NCBI GenBank assembly: GCA_030737875.1
Contig: CM060915.1
Location: forward strand, 572,368,577 to 572,432,576
DNA: 64,000 bases
Reading direction: 5' to 3'
Source of the DNA: Allium sativum
Taxonomy: Eukaryota > Streptophyta > Magnoliopsida > Asparagales > Amaryllidaceae
Of this stretch, positions 24,101 to 34,048 are shown one piece after another (position 1 is the stretch's first letter; every line of letters starts with the position of its first letter). The translations under genes and the position numbers were made by a program. The notes below the pieces were generated by a model. That model saw nothing but the letters and a program-made list of their open reading frames with translations. It was not told the DNA's origin and made no database searches.

Positions 24101-26824
24101 ATGGCCAAAGGAAAAGGCAAGGAAGTTCAGCCTGTTCAAGGAAATGGAGCTGGCGAAGATCAGCAACGCGCTGCTGTAACAAGGTCTCGGGGGCAGAGTT
24201 CAGCAGCAGGAAGAATCAATGCAGGAAATCTGAGCCGCCAGCAGGGGGAGAGCTCCGATCCGATCCGGGTAGGAGACTCTGAAGCAGTGCATTCTCCCAA
24301 TTTGAACCGACCTGAACTGCTCGCTGCGCTCCGATCCGACCAGGCACCCCAGCTCCGATCCGACCCGACCTCTTACCTCCGACCCGACCCGATGCTTGGT
24401 GAAGCTGGAACCTCTACTCGAGTCCCTACGAATGCTCCAATTCCAGCTGCCAGGGTTGGAGATCAGGTCAATCCATCTGCGCCCATCACTCAAGGAGATT
24501 TTTCGCGCTTGCTTGACATGCTTGAGAGCACAAGGGAAGCTATGAGAGTTCATGAGCGCACTAATCTCATGATGCAGGAAAATATGAGGCTCATGAGTCG
24601 AGAGATTAGTGAACTCCGTCGGCAAAGAACTCCATCACCGGTTCGTCACACACCAGTAGATCAATCTTCATCTTCCGAGGAAGAGAGGCCCCGTGAACGA
24701 AGGCCACTCGAACGACCTCAGAATGTGGAGCAGCTGACATTTGGATCTTTGGGATCTCGCGAGGATATCGCACGAGCATTAGGAAATGATGACCCCACTC
24801 GGGGGCAAAGACTCCAGTCCCCTCTTCCCGAGATCGACCGGGAACGCAGGGAACGGAATCGAGCAGAGGCAGCTCGAAGAAGAAGGGCATCCCCTGAGCA
24901 AGAGCCCAGAAGGAACTCGGATACTAGGGCCAGGGAACTTGAGCAGCCCCTAACTAGTGCCGATGTACAGGCAATGGTTCGCCGAATTATGACCGAAAGC
25001 CGGAATTATACAAATGAAGACTATGGCATTGAACGAAGCCATACTCCGTTCACCGACGATATCCTCGACTTCCAATTTCCCCGACGCTTTAACTTGCCCC
25101 AGATGGACAAATACAACGGAAGGACAGATCCGGGACAGCATTTAATGCGGTACTCATGGCTCATGAATGCCGCTGCTGCCCCTGATGAAGTAAAGTGCAA
25201 AGCGTTCCCAATTTACCTAGAAGATGTGGCATTATTCTGGTTTACCCGACTTCCTCCTCGTTCGATTTCTAATTACAAAGAACTAAGCGAGCGTTTCATG
25301 AACCAGTTCCGGCTACATGCCCGAAAGTCCAAGAGTGTAATTGAATTATCGAGAATCAAACAGGCACCAGGAGAATCTTTAAGGGCATATCTTGATCGTT
25401 TTAACCAAGCTGTAACTGAGGTCAGTGACCCGCATGAGCCCACTATTCTGATGGCATTAAAGGAAGGAGTTGATCCTGAATCTGAGTTTGGAGACTACCT
25501 TTCTGGGAAGACACCCTCCACAAGGGCGATATTCTACGAAAAAGCCGATATTTATCTAAGACGAGAGGAGGCCAGGGCAAACCGAAAGAGAAAGTCTGAG
25601 ACAGCTTCAAAGGAGAATGTGCAGAGTAATATTGCCGTGAAGCAGTCCGGGGAAAGTTCTGGCAAGGTTGAAGTGAATGTAGGGAACAAGGGTGGAAACA
25701 GCAATACTGGAAATGGGGGAAACAACAACAACCGTAATTCGAACGGTAACAGGAGAAACAGAAATAGGGGAAGTGACCCTAACAAAAGGCCCCGATTCCA
25801 GAACTACGAGGACTATACACCATTGAATGACACCCTGGAAAATATTTACCTGGATACGTACAATGTGTTGCAGTACAAAAGACCGCCACCTCGTGATTCG
25901 ACCGAGAAAGAAATGGCGACAGGGAAATTTTGCTTGTTTCACGGAACACATGGACATTCGACCAATGAATGTCGGCATTTGAGGGATGTAATTGAAAAGC
26001 TGCTGCGTGAAGGAAAATTGGATGAGTACAAGGTTGCCCCGAGGGACAGGGGGCAAGGAGAGCAGGCTCCAAAACAGATCCTACCTGCTCCTAAGCCTAC
26101 CGCGCAGCAGAAAGGTAAAGGGATTGTCATCAACTCCATAGTAGGCGGACCTCACCCGGCAATCCGATGTTTTAGGTCAATGGACCAATATGTGAATGCT
26201 GCCAAGCATCTAGATGTGAATGAAGGTGACGATTTGGAAGATGTCACCCCTATAAAACAACAAAAAACCATGTTCGACGACGTGGTATTTCGCAGCCGAG
26301 ACAGCACGGGGATACAATCTCCCACCAATGATCCGTTGGTTATTACTACCACCATTGGGCCGGCCTTGGTCCATAAGGTGTTAGTAGACAACGGAAGTTC
26401 CGTTAATATTTTGTTCAAGAAGTCATTTGATCAGATGAAGCTTGAGCCCGAAGATCTGAAACCTTGTGAAGGATGGATTAGAGGTTTCAACGGAGCGACG
26501 ACAGCTCCCATGGGATATATAGAGTTGCCCGTGACCCTAGGGCAAGGAGAACGTAGAAGAGTGAGAATGCTTCAGTTCGTAGTATTGGACGTAGATTCGC
26601 CATATAACGCATTTTTAGGGAGACCTGCCCTCGCTGAATTTAGAGTTTGTATCGCCCCTTGGTGCTTATTACTAAAGTTCCCAACCGAAGCCGGGACTGG
26701 AGTAATAAGAGGGGATCAGGTTTCTGGACGGGCCTGCTATGTGGCCGAACTGAAGATGTTGATGAAAGGAGTTAATGCTGAAAGTAAGGATGCCTCGTCT
26801 CCCTCAAAGGGGGACTCGGCATAG
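24101..26824 (+). CDS. gag-pro: Gag-protease polyprotein of Tat retrotransposon
   Basis: Structural capsid protein joined to an aspartic protease, acting in the cytoplasmic particle where the RNA is packaged and reverse transcribed. The start at 24101 is the first ATG after the primer site and opens 907 codons. Residues ~1-130 are basic and disordered with degenerate LRSDP-type repeats. Residues ~370-490 match the retrotransposon gag domain (WFTRLPPRSISNYKELSERF, then GESLRAYLDRF). A CxxH...GHxTxxC zinc finger (CLFHGTHGHSTNEC) lies near 611. The protease active site is LVDNGSSVNILF with Asp at ~763; plant Tat proteases commonly use DNGSS. It ends at UAG in frame with pol. No internal stops, so it looks functional. 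Confidence 0.92.
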   Translation: MAKGKGKEVQPVQGNGAGEDQQRAAVTRSRGQSSAAGRINAGNLSRQQGESSDPIRVGDSEAVHSPNLNRPELLAALRSDQAPQLRSDPTSYLRPDPMLGEAGTSTRVPTNAPIPAARVGDQVNPSAPITQGDFSRLLDMLESTREAMRVHERTNLMMQENMRLMSREISELRRQRTPSPVRHTPVDQSSSSEEERPRERRPLERPQNVEQLTFGSLGSREDIARALGNDDPTRGQRLQSPLPEIDRERRERNRAEAARRRRASPEQEPRRNSDTRARELEQPLTSADVQAMVRRIMTESRNYTNEDYGIERSHTPFTDDILDFQFPRRFNLPQMDKYNGRTDPGQHLMRYSWLMNAAAAPDEVKCKAFPIYLEDVALFWFTRLPPRSISNYKELSERFMNQFRLHARKSKSVIELSRIKQAPGESLRAYLDRFNQAVTEVSDPHEPTILMALKEGVDPESEFGDYLSGKTPSTRAIFYEKADIYLRREEARANRKRKSETASKENVQSNIAVKQSGESSGKVEVNVGNKGGNSNTGNGGNNNNRNSNGNRRNRNRGSDPNKRPRFQNYEDYTPLNDTLENIYLDTYNVLQYKRPPPRDSTEKEMATGKFCLFHGTHGHSTNECRHLRDVIEKLLREGKLDEYKVAPRDRGQGEQAPKQILPAPKPTAQQKGKGIVINSIVGGPHPAIRCFRSMDQYVNAAKHLDVNEGDDLEDVTPIKQQKTMFDDVVFRSRDSTGIQSPTNDPLVITTTIGPALVHKVLVDNGSSVNILFKKSFDQMKLEPEDLKPCEGWIRGFNGATTAPMGYIELPVTLGQGERRRVRMLQFVVLDVDSPYNAFLGRPALAEFRVCIAPWCLLLKFPTEAGTGVIRGDQVSGRACYVAELKMLMKGVNAESKDASSPSKGDSA

Positions 26825-26830
26825 CAATTA
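26822..26830 (+). promoter_or_regulatory. Stop-codon readthrough context between gag-pro and pol
   Basis: The gag-pro stop reads UAG CAA UUA, and pol continues in the same frame. This matches the CARYYA 3' context first defined at the tobacco mosaic virus replicase leaky stop and also reported for the SIRE1 retrotransposon. A fraction of ribosomes would insert an amino acid and make a Gag-Pro-Pol fusion, keeping Gag in excess. There is no intervening start codon in good context: the nearest candidate in pol is a TTG. Confidence 0.75.
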
Positions 26831-29800
26831 AAGAAATTGACCCCAAAGGAGTTGCCCAAAGGAACACCTGAAGACCTGGATCCTAGAAAAGACGAGGAAC
26901 CAGAGGCTAGGAATGCAATTCCTAATGAAGCGACAGTGGAAATTCCCATTGATAAAGCTGATCCGACGAAAGTTTTGAAGATTGGTTCTCAACTGGATCC
27001 ACGTCGTGCAGAAGAACTGACGGACTTCTTGAAGGCAAACTTAGATGTGTTCGCCTGGACCCATGCTGACATGTGTGGGATATCACCTTCCATTATCAGT
27101 CACAAATTGAATGTAAATCCGAAGCATCCGCCTGTGAAGCAAAAGAGACGAATGCTGGGCCCAGAGAGGTCGGCTGCTCTCAAAGAGGAAGTAGAGAAAT
27201 TGAAGCAAAATGGATTTATTCGAGATTCGACTTATCCCGACTGGATATCGAATCCCGTCTTGGTAAAGAAGCCAAACGGAAAGTGGCGAACTTGTATTGA
27301 CTTTTCAGATTTAAATAAAGCTTGCCCAAAAGATAGTTTCCCACTTCCCAGGATTGACCAGCTTGTAGACTCGACAGCAGGTCATGAACTTCTTTCTTTC
27401 ATGGACGCATACTCTGGATACAACCAAATTCCTATGCATGTACCAGACCAAGAGCATACGAGTTTCATTACGAATTTGGGGCTATATTGTTATGTTGTAA
27501 TGCCATTTGGGTTAAAAAACGCTGGAGCTACTTATCAGCGCTTGGTAAATAGAATGTTTTATGATCAAATAGGAAAAACTATGGAAGTTTATGTGGATGA
27601 TATGCTTGTCAAATCAAGGCAGTCTTCCAGTCATACGCAAGACTTAGCGGAAATGTTTGGTATCTTGCGAAAATACCGTATGAAATTGAATCCTTTAAAA
27701 TGTTCATTTGGAGTGGCGTCGGGAAAGTTTCTTGGCTTCATTGTGAGTTCCCGAGGAATTGAAATCAACCCTAGCCAGATAGCAGCAATTAGAAACATCG
27801 AAGAACCGAGGATAATTAAAGACGTCCAAAGTCTGGCAGGGAAGGTAGCGGCGTTGAGTAGATTCATCTCCAAAGCCACAGATAAGTGTGTTCCGTTTTT
27901 TGATTTGATAAAAAGGGGAAAGAAGAACATCCAGTGGACTCCCGATTGTGTTGAGGCCTTTCAAAATCTATTAGAGCTGTTAGAGAAACCGCCAATCTTA
28001 TCAAAGCCTGTAGATCACGAAGAATTATTTGTTTATCTAGCAGTCTCGGCTCACGCTGTCAGCACAGCCCTGGTTCGAGAAGAAGACAAAGTACAAAGGC
28101 CAGTGTACTATGTGAGTAAGAAATTAGCAGCGGCAGAGCGCAACTACCCAAAGATTGAGAAGCTTGCTTACAGCCTCTTGATCGCATCCCGAAAACTTCG
28201 TCACTACTTCCAAGCCCATCCAATAACCATATACACCGACCAGCCGTTAAGACAGGTGTTGCAGAGACCCGAAGCATCGGGAAGGTTGATCAAATGGAAC
28301 ATAGAACTGAGCCAGTTTGATTTGAATTTTCAACCGCGAAAGTCAATCAGGGGGCAAGCTCTAGCAGACTTTATTGCGGAGTTCACCATTCCAGAGGAGG
28401 AAATAATCAATGACCGAGTGGTCAAGTCCGAGGATAAGCTAGAGATGAATCCGTGGAAATTATATACAGATGGAATTAAAAACGACCGAAGGTCCGGAGC
28501 TGGAATTGTCTTAGTCACTCCCGAGGGACGGTCGTTATATTACGCCCTGCGATTAGAATTTTCGGCAACTAACAATGACTCTGAGTACGAAGCCCTGATT
28601 GCCGGGCTGAAACTTGCTAAAGACCTCGGAGTAAAAATGATGGACATATTTTGTGACTCTAAGATTGTTGTTTGTCAAGTGCGAGAGGAATTCGCGGCTC
28701 GAGGACCTCGACTTATCGCCTACCTCGAGAAAGTGAAAGAGCTATTGAATAGTTTAGAGCGGTACAACATAACACATATTCCCAGAGTTGAAAACCAGAA
28801 AGCGGATAGACTGGAAAAGCTGGCTAGTTCTGACAATCCAGAAGGGACTGAGGTAATTCCAATTGAAACGTTAGAGTCGCCAAGCTTTGAGTCAATGGAA
28901 ATTGAATTCGCTCTTGAAGCGGAACCAGAAAAGGAGTCATGGATGACTCCAATTAAGAATTTCCTTAAGAATGGGACACTCCCATCGAAGAAGAGTGAGA
29001 AAAGAGCTGTAGTTCGCAAAGCAACCAGATATGTTATACAAGACGGTACTCTCTATAGACAAGGATTTTCTATGCCCCTGTTACGATGTATCGCACACGA
29101 CGACATCAAGCGTGTACTAAGAGAAGTGCACGAAGGTGAGTGTGGAGATCATACAGGAGGTCAAACTTTAGCAAAGAAAATATTGCGGTACGGATACTTC
29201 TGGCCTACGATCAACAAAGATGCGGCTGATTATTCACGACGCTGCGATAAGTGCCAGAGATTCGCCAAAATCCCCAGGGCACCGTCAACCCAGCTTAAAT
29301 CGATGGTGAGTCCTTGGCCATTTGCCACATGGGGAATTGATATCATTGGAGTTTTACCAATTGCCAAAGGAGGAGCTAAGTATGCAATAGTAGCCGTGGA
29401 TTATTTCACAAAGTGGGTGGAAGCTGAGCACTTGACTAAGATCACCACAAGAAAGGTAATAAGTTTTGTGGTCAGAAATATTATATGCCGATTCGGGATC
29501 CCAAGGACAATTGTTACTGACAACGGGACCCAATTTGATAGCTCTGAATTCAGAAATTTTTGCCAGAAATATAAGATGGACAAACGATATACTGCAGTTG
29601 CCTATCCACAATCGAATGGGCAAGTAGAGGCAGTAAACAAAGTTATAAAATCCATCCTCAAGAAACGGTTGGAGCGTGCAAAGGCAAGATGGGTTGACGA
29701 ATTGCCCCTAGCTTTGTGGGCATATCGAACAACGTTTAAAACGGCTACCGGTCATACCCCTTTCTCTCTCTCCTTTGGCTCAGAAGCAGTAATTCCGGTT

Positions 29801-30160
29801 GAACTGGAAGTTCCTTCCCACAGGGTGACGTATTATGACCCGATGACGAATCGGGCACTTTTACTTGAGTCTCTTGATGAAGTCGAAGAGAAAAGGGACG
29901 AAGCAGACTTGCGTGCAGCAAGACATCGGCGTCAGATGGCACGCTATTATGACAAAAAAGTTCGCCTCAGAACTTTTGAACCAGGAGATTTGGTGCTAAA
30001 GAGAGTTTTTCCATCTCTTCCTCACCTCGGCCCAAAATGGGAAGGACCCTTTGTCATCCAACGGAAACTTGATAAAGGAACATTCAAGTTAACGACCGTA
30101 GATGGCGAAGAAGTCCCTCGAGCATGGAATGCCCAACACTTAATGCGATATTTGGATTAG
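26825..30160 (+). CDS. pol: Pol polyprotein: RT, RNase H, second (archaeal-type) RNase H, integrase
   Basis: Copies the element RNA into DNA and inserts it. Numbering from 26837, RT spans ~100-300 with FSDLNKACPKDSFPLPRID, FMDAYSGYNQI and the catalytic YVDDMLVKS at 252. The retroviral-type RNase H/connection follows (PVYYVSKKL, IYTDQPLRQVL). A second RNase H starts at ~541 with LYTDG, SEYEALIAGL, FCDSK and KADRLEKLA, the Tat hallmark. Integrase begins near 765 with an HHCC finger (HEGEC...CDKCQRFAK), then WGIDIIG, TDNGTQFDS and NGQVEAVNK, giving the D,D,E triad. The C-terminus (PKWEGPFVI...HLMRYLD) lacks a chromodomain. There is no ATG at the start, so expression should depend on readthrough of the upstream UAG. 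The reading frame is intact. Confidence 0.93.
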   Translation, partial: QLKKLTPKELPKGTPEDLDPRKDEEPEARNAIPNEATVEIPIDKADPTKVLKIGSQLDPRRAEELTDFLKANLDVFAWTHADMCGISPSIISHKLNVNPKHPPVKQKRRMLGPERSAALKEEVEKLKQNGFIRDSTYPDWISNPVLVKKPNGKWRTCIDFSDLNKACPKDSFPLPRIDQLVDSTAGHELLSFMDAYSGYNQIPMHVPDQEHTSFITNLGLYCYVVMPFGLKNAGATYQRLVNRMFYDQIGKTMEVYVDDMLVKSRQSSSHTQDLAEMFGILRKYRMKLNPLKCSFGVASGKFLGFIVSSRGIEINPSQIAAIRNIEEPRIIKDVQSLAGKVAALSRFISKATDKCVPFFDLIKRGKKNIQWTPDCVEAFQNLLELLEKPPILSKPVDHEELFVYLAVSAHAVSTALVREEDKVQRPVYYVSKKLAAAERNYPKIEKLAYSLLIASRKLRHYFQAHPITIYTDQPLRQVLQRPEASGRLIKWNIELSQFDLNFQPRKSIRGQALADFIAEFTIPEEEIINDRVVKSEDKLEMNPWKLYTDGIKNDRRSGAGIVLVTPEGRSLYYALRLEFSATNNDSEYEALIAGLKLAKDLGVKMMDIFCDSKIVVCQVREEFAARGPRLIAYLEKVKELLNSLERYNITHIPRVENQKADRLEKLASSDNPEGTEVIPIETLESPSFESMEIEFALEAEPEKESWMTPIKNFLKNGTLPSKKSEKRAVVRKATRYVIQDGTLYRQGFSMPLLRCIAHDDIKRVLREVHEGECGDHTGGQTLAKKILRYGYFWPTINKDAADYSRRCDKCQRFAKIPRAPSTQLKSMVSPWPFATWGIDIIGVLPIAKGGAKYAIVAVDYFTKWVEAEHLTKITTRKVISFVVRNIICRFGIPRTIVTDNGTQFDSSEFRNFCQKYKMDKRYTAVAYPQSNGQVEAVNKVIKSILKKRLERAKARWVDELPLALWAYRTTFKTATGHTPFSLSFGSEAVIPVELEVPSHRVTYYDPMTNRALLLESLDEVEEKRDEADLRAARHRRQMARYYDKKVRLRTFEPGDLVLKRVFPSLPHLGPKWEGPFVIQRKLDKGTFKLTTVDGEEVPRAWNAQHLMRYLD

Positions 30161-31113
30161 AAATGCTATACTTTTTGCTGTTCTTCCTGTAAACTCGGTA
30201 ATAAGGCACGACTTGCCTTGGGAAAATATGACGATATGAATAAAGGACTATAAAGTGGATGTAGGCTATGACTTAGCCGAACCACTATAAAAATATTGTG
30301 TGTTATTTACTTTTATACATCTACATTCATTAGTTGTTCTGTTGTGATTATAAAGTACAGGATAACTCAGAGCCTAAAAAAGGCTGAAAACAGTTTGGAC
30401 ATAAAAAGAAGCACAATGATTATTTGTGCAATAAGACGTAAAAGAATGAGAAAACGACATCTTAACTCTAACTCTCCAGAGAAAGAGAGAGAGTATAAAA
30501 GCGTCTCAGACTGAGCGCTGAAAAAGAAATTCTATTCTTAACTCTAACTCTCCAGAGAAAGAGAGAGAGTATAAAAGCGTCTCCGACTGAGCGCTGAAAA
30601 AGAGATTCTCCTCCGAACTCTAACTTTCCAGAGAGAAAGAGAGTATAAAGGCGTCTCCGACCGAGCGCCGAGAAAGAAATCTTTTCCCGTTGGGAGACCG
30701 GGGAATGAATAGATGATTAAGCTCGAACTCTAACTCTCAAGAGAAAGAGAGAGAGTATAAAAGAAATGCCAGGAAAAACAACAGGTATTGACGCCACAGG
30801 AAATGCTATCCCATTAGAGAATTGGGAGCATTCAGATTGCATGGTTAAGCATTGAATAACTTGTGGAAATTGACTGGGGACACATATGCATACACATATT
30901 TCCCCCCTCCACAACTTTGTTTCATAATAATAGACATGCATTCTTACATAAGTACAGAAATACTAACAGATAAACATTGCAAAAAGTGAGTTATTTTATT
31001 TACAAATGAATGAATCTGTACAGGGAAATAACTAAAGAAAAAAGTGCAGAAGCCGCTTTTGTAGCAGCAATTATTGGGTCACTAAGATACTAAAAGGAAT
31101 ACAGGGGAATCCG
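30161..31113. other. Spacer between pol and the convergent antisense gene
   Basis: Non-coding. It holds a 76-bp tandem array (30464-30770), and should contain the 3' end of the antisense transcript. The phrase gtggatgtaggctatgacttagccgaaccactataaa at about 30255-30291 resembles gtggacgtaggcatttgttcgccgaaccactataaa in the LTR (23840-23873), so part of the spacer is a diverged copy of LTR sequence. Confidence 0.6.
30464..30770. repeat. 76-bp tandem repeat carrying TATA-like words
   Basis: Units start at 30464, 30540, 30616 and, after a 34-bp insertion, 30726. Each carries aactctaactctccagag, a GA run, gagtataaaag or a variant, and cgtctccgactgagcgctg (lost in the last unit). The first two units are nearly identical. 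Confidence 0.85.
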
Positions 31114-33290
31114 CTACTTAGGTTTGGAATGAGCCTTAGGTTTCTTGGCGGCTTTCTCCGCATCCTTTGCTTCCTTTTCGGCTTTAGTCAAGATTCGTTT
31201 TGTTTTCTTTTTTCCTGAAGATGCGGTACTGGAGCCAGTAGACTTCTTCCCGGCGGACGGGACACTGGAATCAAGAGAAGATTTTTTAGCAAGTTCTTCG
31301 GTAATAGATCTAGTTGAGAGCTTAACAACTAACCTTGATCCCGCATCCACAACTGCGAGGGGCTTAAGGACCTCAGGGTCTAGTTCTTCGGCCTTTAATT
31401 GCAAGCGCTTGTCTTGATCAGCCTTCATGGCCGCCAAGGTAACGTCATCGGCGCTTTTCGACTCCCCAGTTATTGCAACCTCCGGTTCCTCATCATGCCC
31501 CTCGTCTCCTCCGTCGTCTTTTAAAGCTGCGATCATTTCTTCATCGTGGGGAGTGGTGACCTTAGTTGGTTCATTTCCTTCTCCCAAGTTTATAGGAGCA
31601 GCCTTGTCTTCCCCTTCTTTGGCACCATCTGCGGGCTTTGTCCCAGCGGCAGCTCCTTGAGCTATATCTGTCTTTGCAGATGATTCAACGCCTACAGAAT
31701 GAGAAACATTGGTTATCAACTCAGGGAAAAGCAAAGGGATTCTCATCGAACGTTCAATCACGTGGCCAAAGGTAGTAGTAGCCTTGGCAAATTGAGGAGA
31801 AAAGATAGGAATACCTTCTGAAGACTTTTCAGCGGAGGTGACTACTACCTCTGGAGTTATTTCAGGAATGGGAGATAGCAAGGTTGTCCGGGAGATTCCC
31901 GGGTTTTCGGGATCATACCCTTCTACTTCGGGAGTTGTAGGAGCAGAAGACGAGGAGCCAGCTTCGGGAATGGTCTTCTGTTTAGACTTCCACCTCTCTT
32001 CTTCCATGGCCTCAGCAATTAGGCGGCGCCCTTCAGCTAGGCGCTCCGGTTCATCGTCTCTCAAGTATTTCTCCATCAGTTTATCTTCATCAAGAGAATC
32101 GACCTTAAGCTCTTCTTTTTCCCACTCGACGATTTGATTCCATACTTGAACCAGAGTGGAGGGATAATCCTCGATCCAAGAAATGTTTCGACGACGAATA
32201 ATATGCGCGAAGAATTCAATCATTAGCTCGCCGAAGCCCTGAATCTCAACCTCTGTATCAGATAATTGCTTGCGGGCCTCCTCCGCAGATTTAATGGCAC
32301 ATTCCACATTGCCCTCGGCCAAAGCAGCCCTGTTTTCTGCCTCCAGCAACTTCGAAGCCAAGTCAGCATTTTTCTTTTCTAATTCGGCACTCCTTTTTGC
32401 TAACTCGGCGTTCTTCCGTTCAAGCTCAGCATAAGCAAGGTGTGTTTTAGCGGCTTCTGATTTGGCCTCGTCAGCTTGCTTCTTTAGTTCAGAGCGCTCC
32501 TGAGTATGAGACTCAAGCAAGTCATGGTAACGCTTTTGCATGTCCTCAAACTGCTGTTTGAAATTAGAAGCGTTCTTTTGAGCGACAGCCAGTTGAGCTT
32601 GCGTGTCTTCTAGGTCTTTTCCTAAGGTTTTTAAGGCCTTAGCATCCTCCTCCGCGGTCTTTTGCATTGAGTTAGCATTTGTCATTAGAGTGCGGACGAT
32701 TCTAGAAAGATTGCGCGAATACTTGAACATCTCGGAATATTGTTTTTCTACCAAATCAATTTTTGCCTTGGCCTCATCTGCCCAATTAGAAGAAATAGGT
32801 TCAAGGGTAGGTAGAAAGGTCAGAGTATCGAAGTAGTGCTCGGGAAATTGCTCCTTTAAATATGCCAGCTTTACTGCAGTTCCCGCATCTGGTGGAGGAG
32901 GAGCGAGGATTGTTAATTCGGTGTCCCTTCCTGAAGAAGATTCTGTAGAACCCTTGTCTGTCCTAGGTCGTTTAGAAGCAGGGACCTTTTGCTTACTTCG
33001 AGACCCGGTTTCCTTTGGAGGAGTTTTCTCTCTACTCCGCTTTTCATGGGAGGAAGTGGAATCCTTAGATGGTGGTCTATCCTCCTCCCTACGACCTTGA
33101 TAGCTCTTGTATTTTTCTTGTTCCGGTCGAACTGGTGAGCGGGAGCGTGAGGGCCGAGATCGATAGGGATCATAAGGTCTTCTTTCCTCCCTACCACGGT
33201 CATCTCGGCGGTTATACTCGACATCCTGAGGAGGATTGGACATGCTGCGACGAAGCTTTTTTATATCATAATAGGATCGAGACATTGTAC
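31114..33290 (-). CDS. Antisense gene exon 3: RS-rich segment, long coiled coil, Lys-rich tail
   Basis: The segment from MSRSYYDIKKLRRS (33285) is intact for about 724 codons. It opens with an Arg/Ser/Pro-rich stretch (YRSRPSRSRSPVRPEQ), then a basic run (KVPASKRPRTDK) that could be a nuclear signal. About 150 residues of heptad-like coiled coil follow (ELERKNAELAKRSAELEKKN, LLEAENRAALAE), then FAHIIRRRNISWIEDYPSTL, an acidic region, and a Lys/Ala tail (KKTKRILTKAEKEAK) to the stop at 31114. The layout suggests a self-associating, possibly nuclear protein. No enzyme motif is seen. Confidence 0.75.
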
Positions 33291-33407
33291 CTGCACGATA
33301 AGATAAGCGAAATTTAGAATCAATGGATTCATGGAGAAAGAAGTGCAATGAATGCTAATGCTGTGGTGTAAAGTGCATCCTAAGTGGTGTGTGTCCCCCC
33401 AACCAAC
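33291..33407 (-). other. Inferred intron 2 of antisense gene
   Basis: 117 bp with donor actcgg|GTTGGT (weak) and acceptor cttatcgtgcAG|gtacaatg (good). Unspliced, the frame reaches a stop at 33355. Spliced, SDSG runs into TMSRSYYDIKK in frame. An alternative is that exon 3 is translated from its own ATG at 33285. Confidence 0.5.
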
Positions 33408-33971
33408 CCGAGTCTGAAGCTAGACTGGTGCGGGCAGGCTCTTTGGCCTTAGCGGGAGTCGTTTCTTCAGAAGAAGTGAAGACTAAAGGATCCTTCCTGA
33501 AATCCTCTGAAGTATATATAGTTTCAGGTAAGGGGAGATCCCCCAAACCCTGAAATATGTGCTCATCAGTGCTAGGAACATCCCCTTCGGAAGCGTGAAG
33601 TGGCGACTCTTGGGAAGATTTTGACTTATCTAGAGAAGTAGTTTCCTCGGGGGCAATATACCCTTCACGATGCTTTTTGGACAGATTAGCCAATTCATCA
33701 TCTTGCGTAGAAGATGGAGAAGGTGAAGTGTGAAGAGAAGCGGTAGGAATTCCTGAACCTTCTCCTATCCCTGGGACCACCTCCACTGGAGGAATGTACG
33801 CGTATGGAACCGTCCCATGTCCAATGCTACGAAAAACAGACAGCAGCCCGTGAAAGTGAAGATATTCATCTTTAAGGACCTCGTCGATCGTCAAGAATTT
33901 TTGATCACCATTGAGAAGTCGGTGCATCCGATCAAAGAATACCTGATCTGATATCTGTTTGGGATTATCAA
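33408..33971 (-). CDS. Antisense gene exon 2
   Basis: Encodes DNPKQISDQVFFDRMHRLL, then a Pro/Ser/Thr-rich acidic linker (PIVEVVPGIG-like text, TSPSPSSTQDDE) and LGDLPLPETIYTSEDF. No catalytic motif is seen. It would connect the N-terminal domain to the coiled coil. The upstream limit is set by the inferred acceptor at 33972 and the downstream limit by the donor at 33407. Confidence 0.55.
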
Positions 33972-34048
33972 CTGCAAATAAAAAGGAAAACAGGTCAGGG
34001 TGATGATTCAAGTGTATAGAGTCCGGGTTTAGAAAATCAACGCTTTAC
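33972..34048 (-). other. Inferred intron 1 of antisense gene
   Basis: 77 bp on the minus strand with donor atcaa|GTAAAG and acceptor tttttatttgcAG|ttgat, preceded by a T-rich tract. Retaining it brings a TAA four codons after the donor (RWTKSSKALIF then stop). Removing it joins WTKS to IDNPKQISDQ in frame. Confidence 0.65.

Noticed and set aside
24200..26418. Several minus-strand ORFs of 63-149 codons across gag-pro
   Set aside because: Shadows of the strongly coding plus-strand frame.
26825..30160. Chromodomain at the end of Tat pol
   Set aside because: The C-terminus ends soon after the integrase tail with no chromodomain motif, as expected for the Tat clade.
31145..32836. Plus-strand Ser-rich ORFs across the antisense gene
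   Set aside because: Reverse-strand shadows of the coiled-coil coding region.
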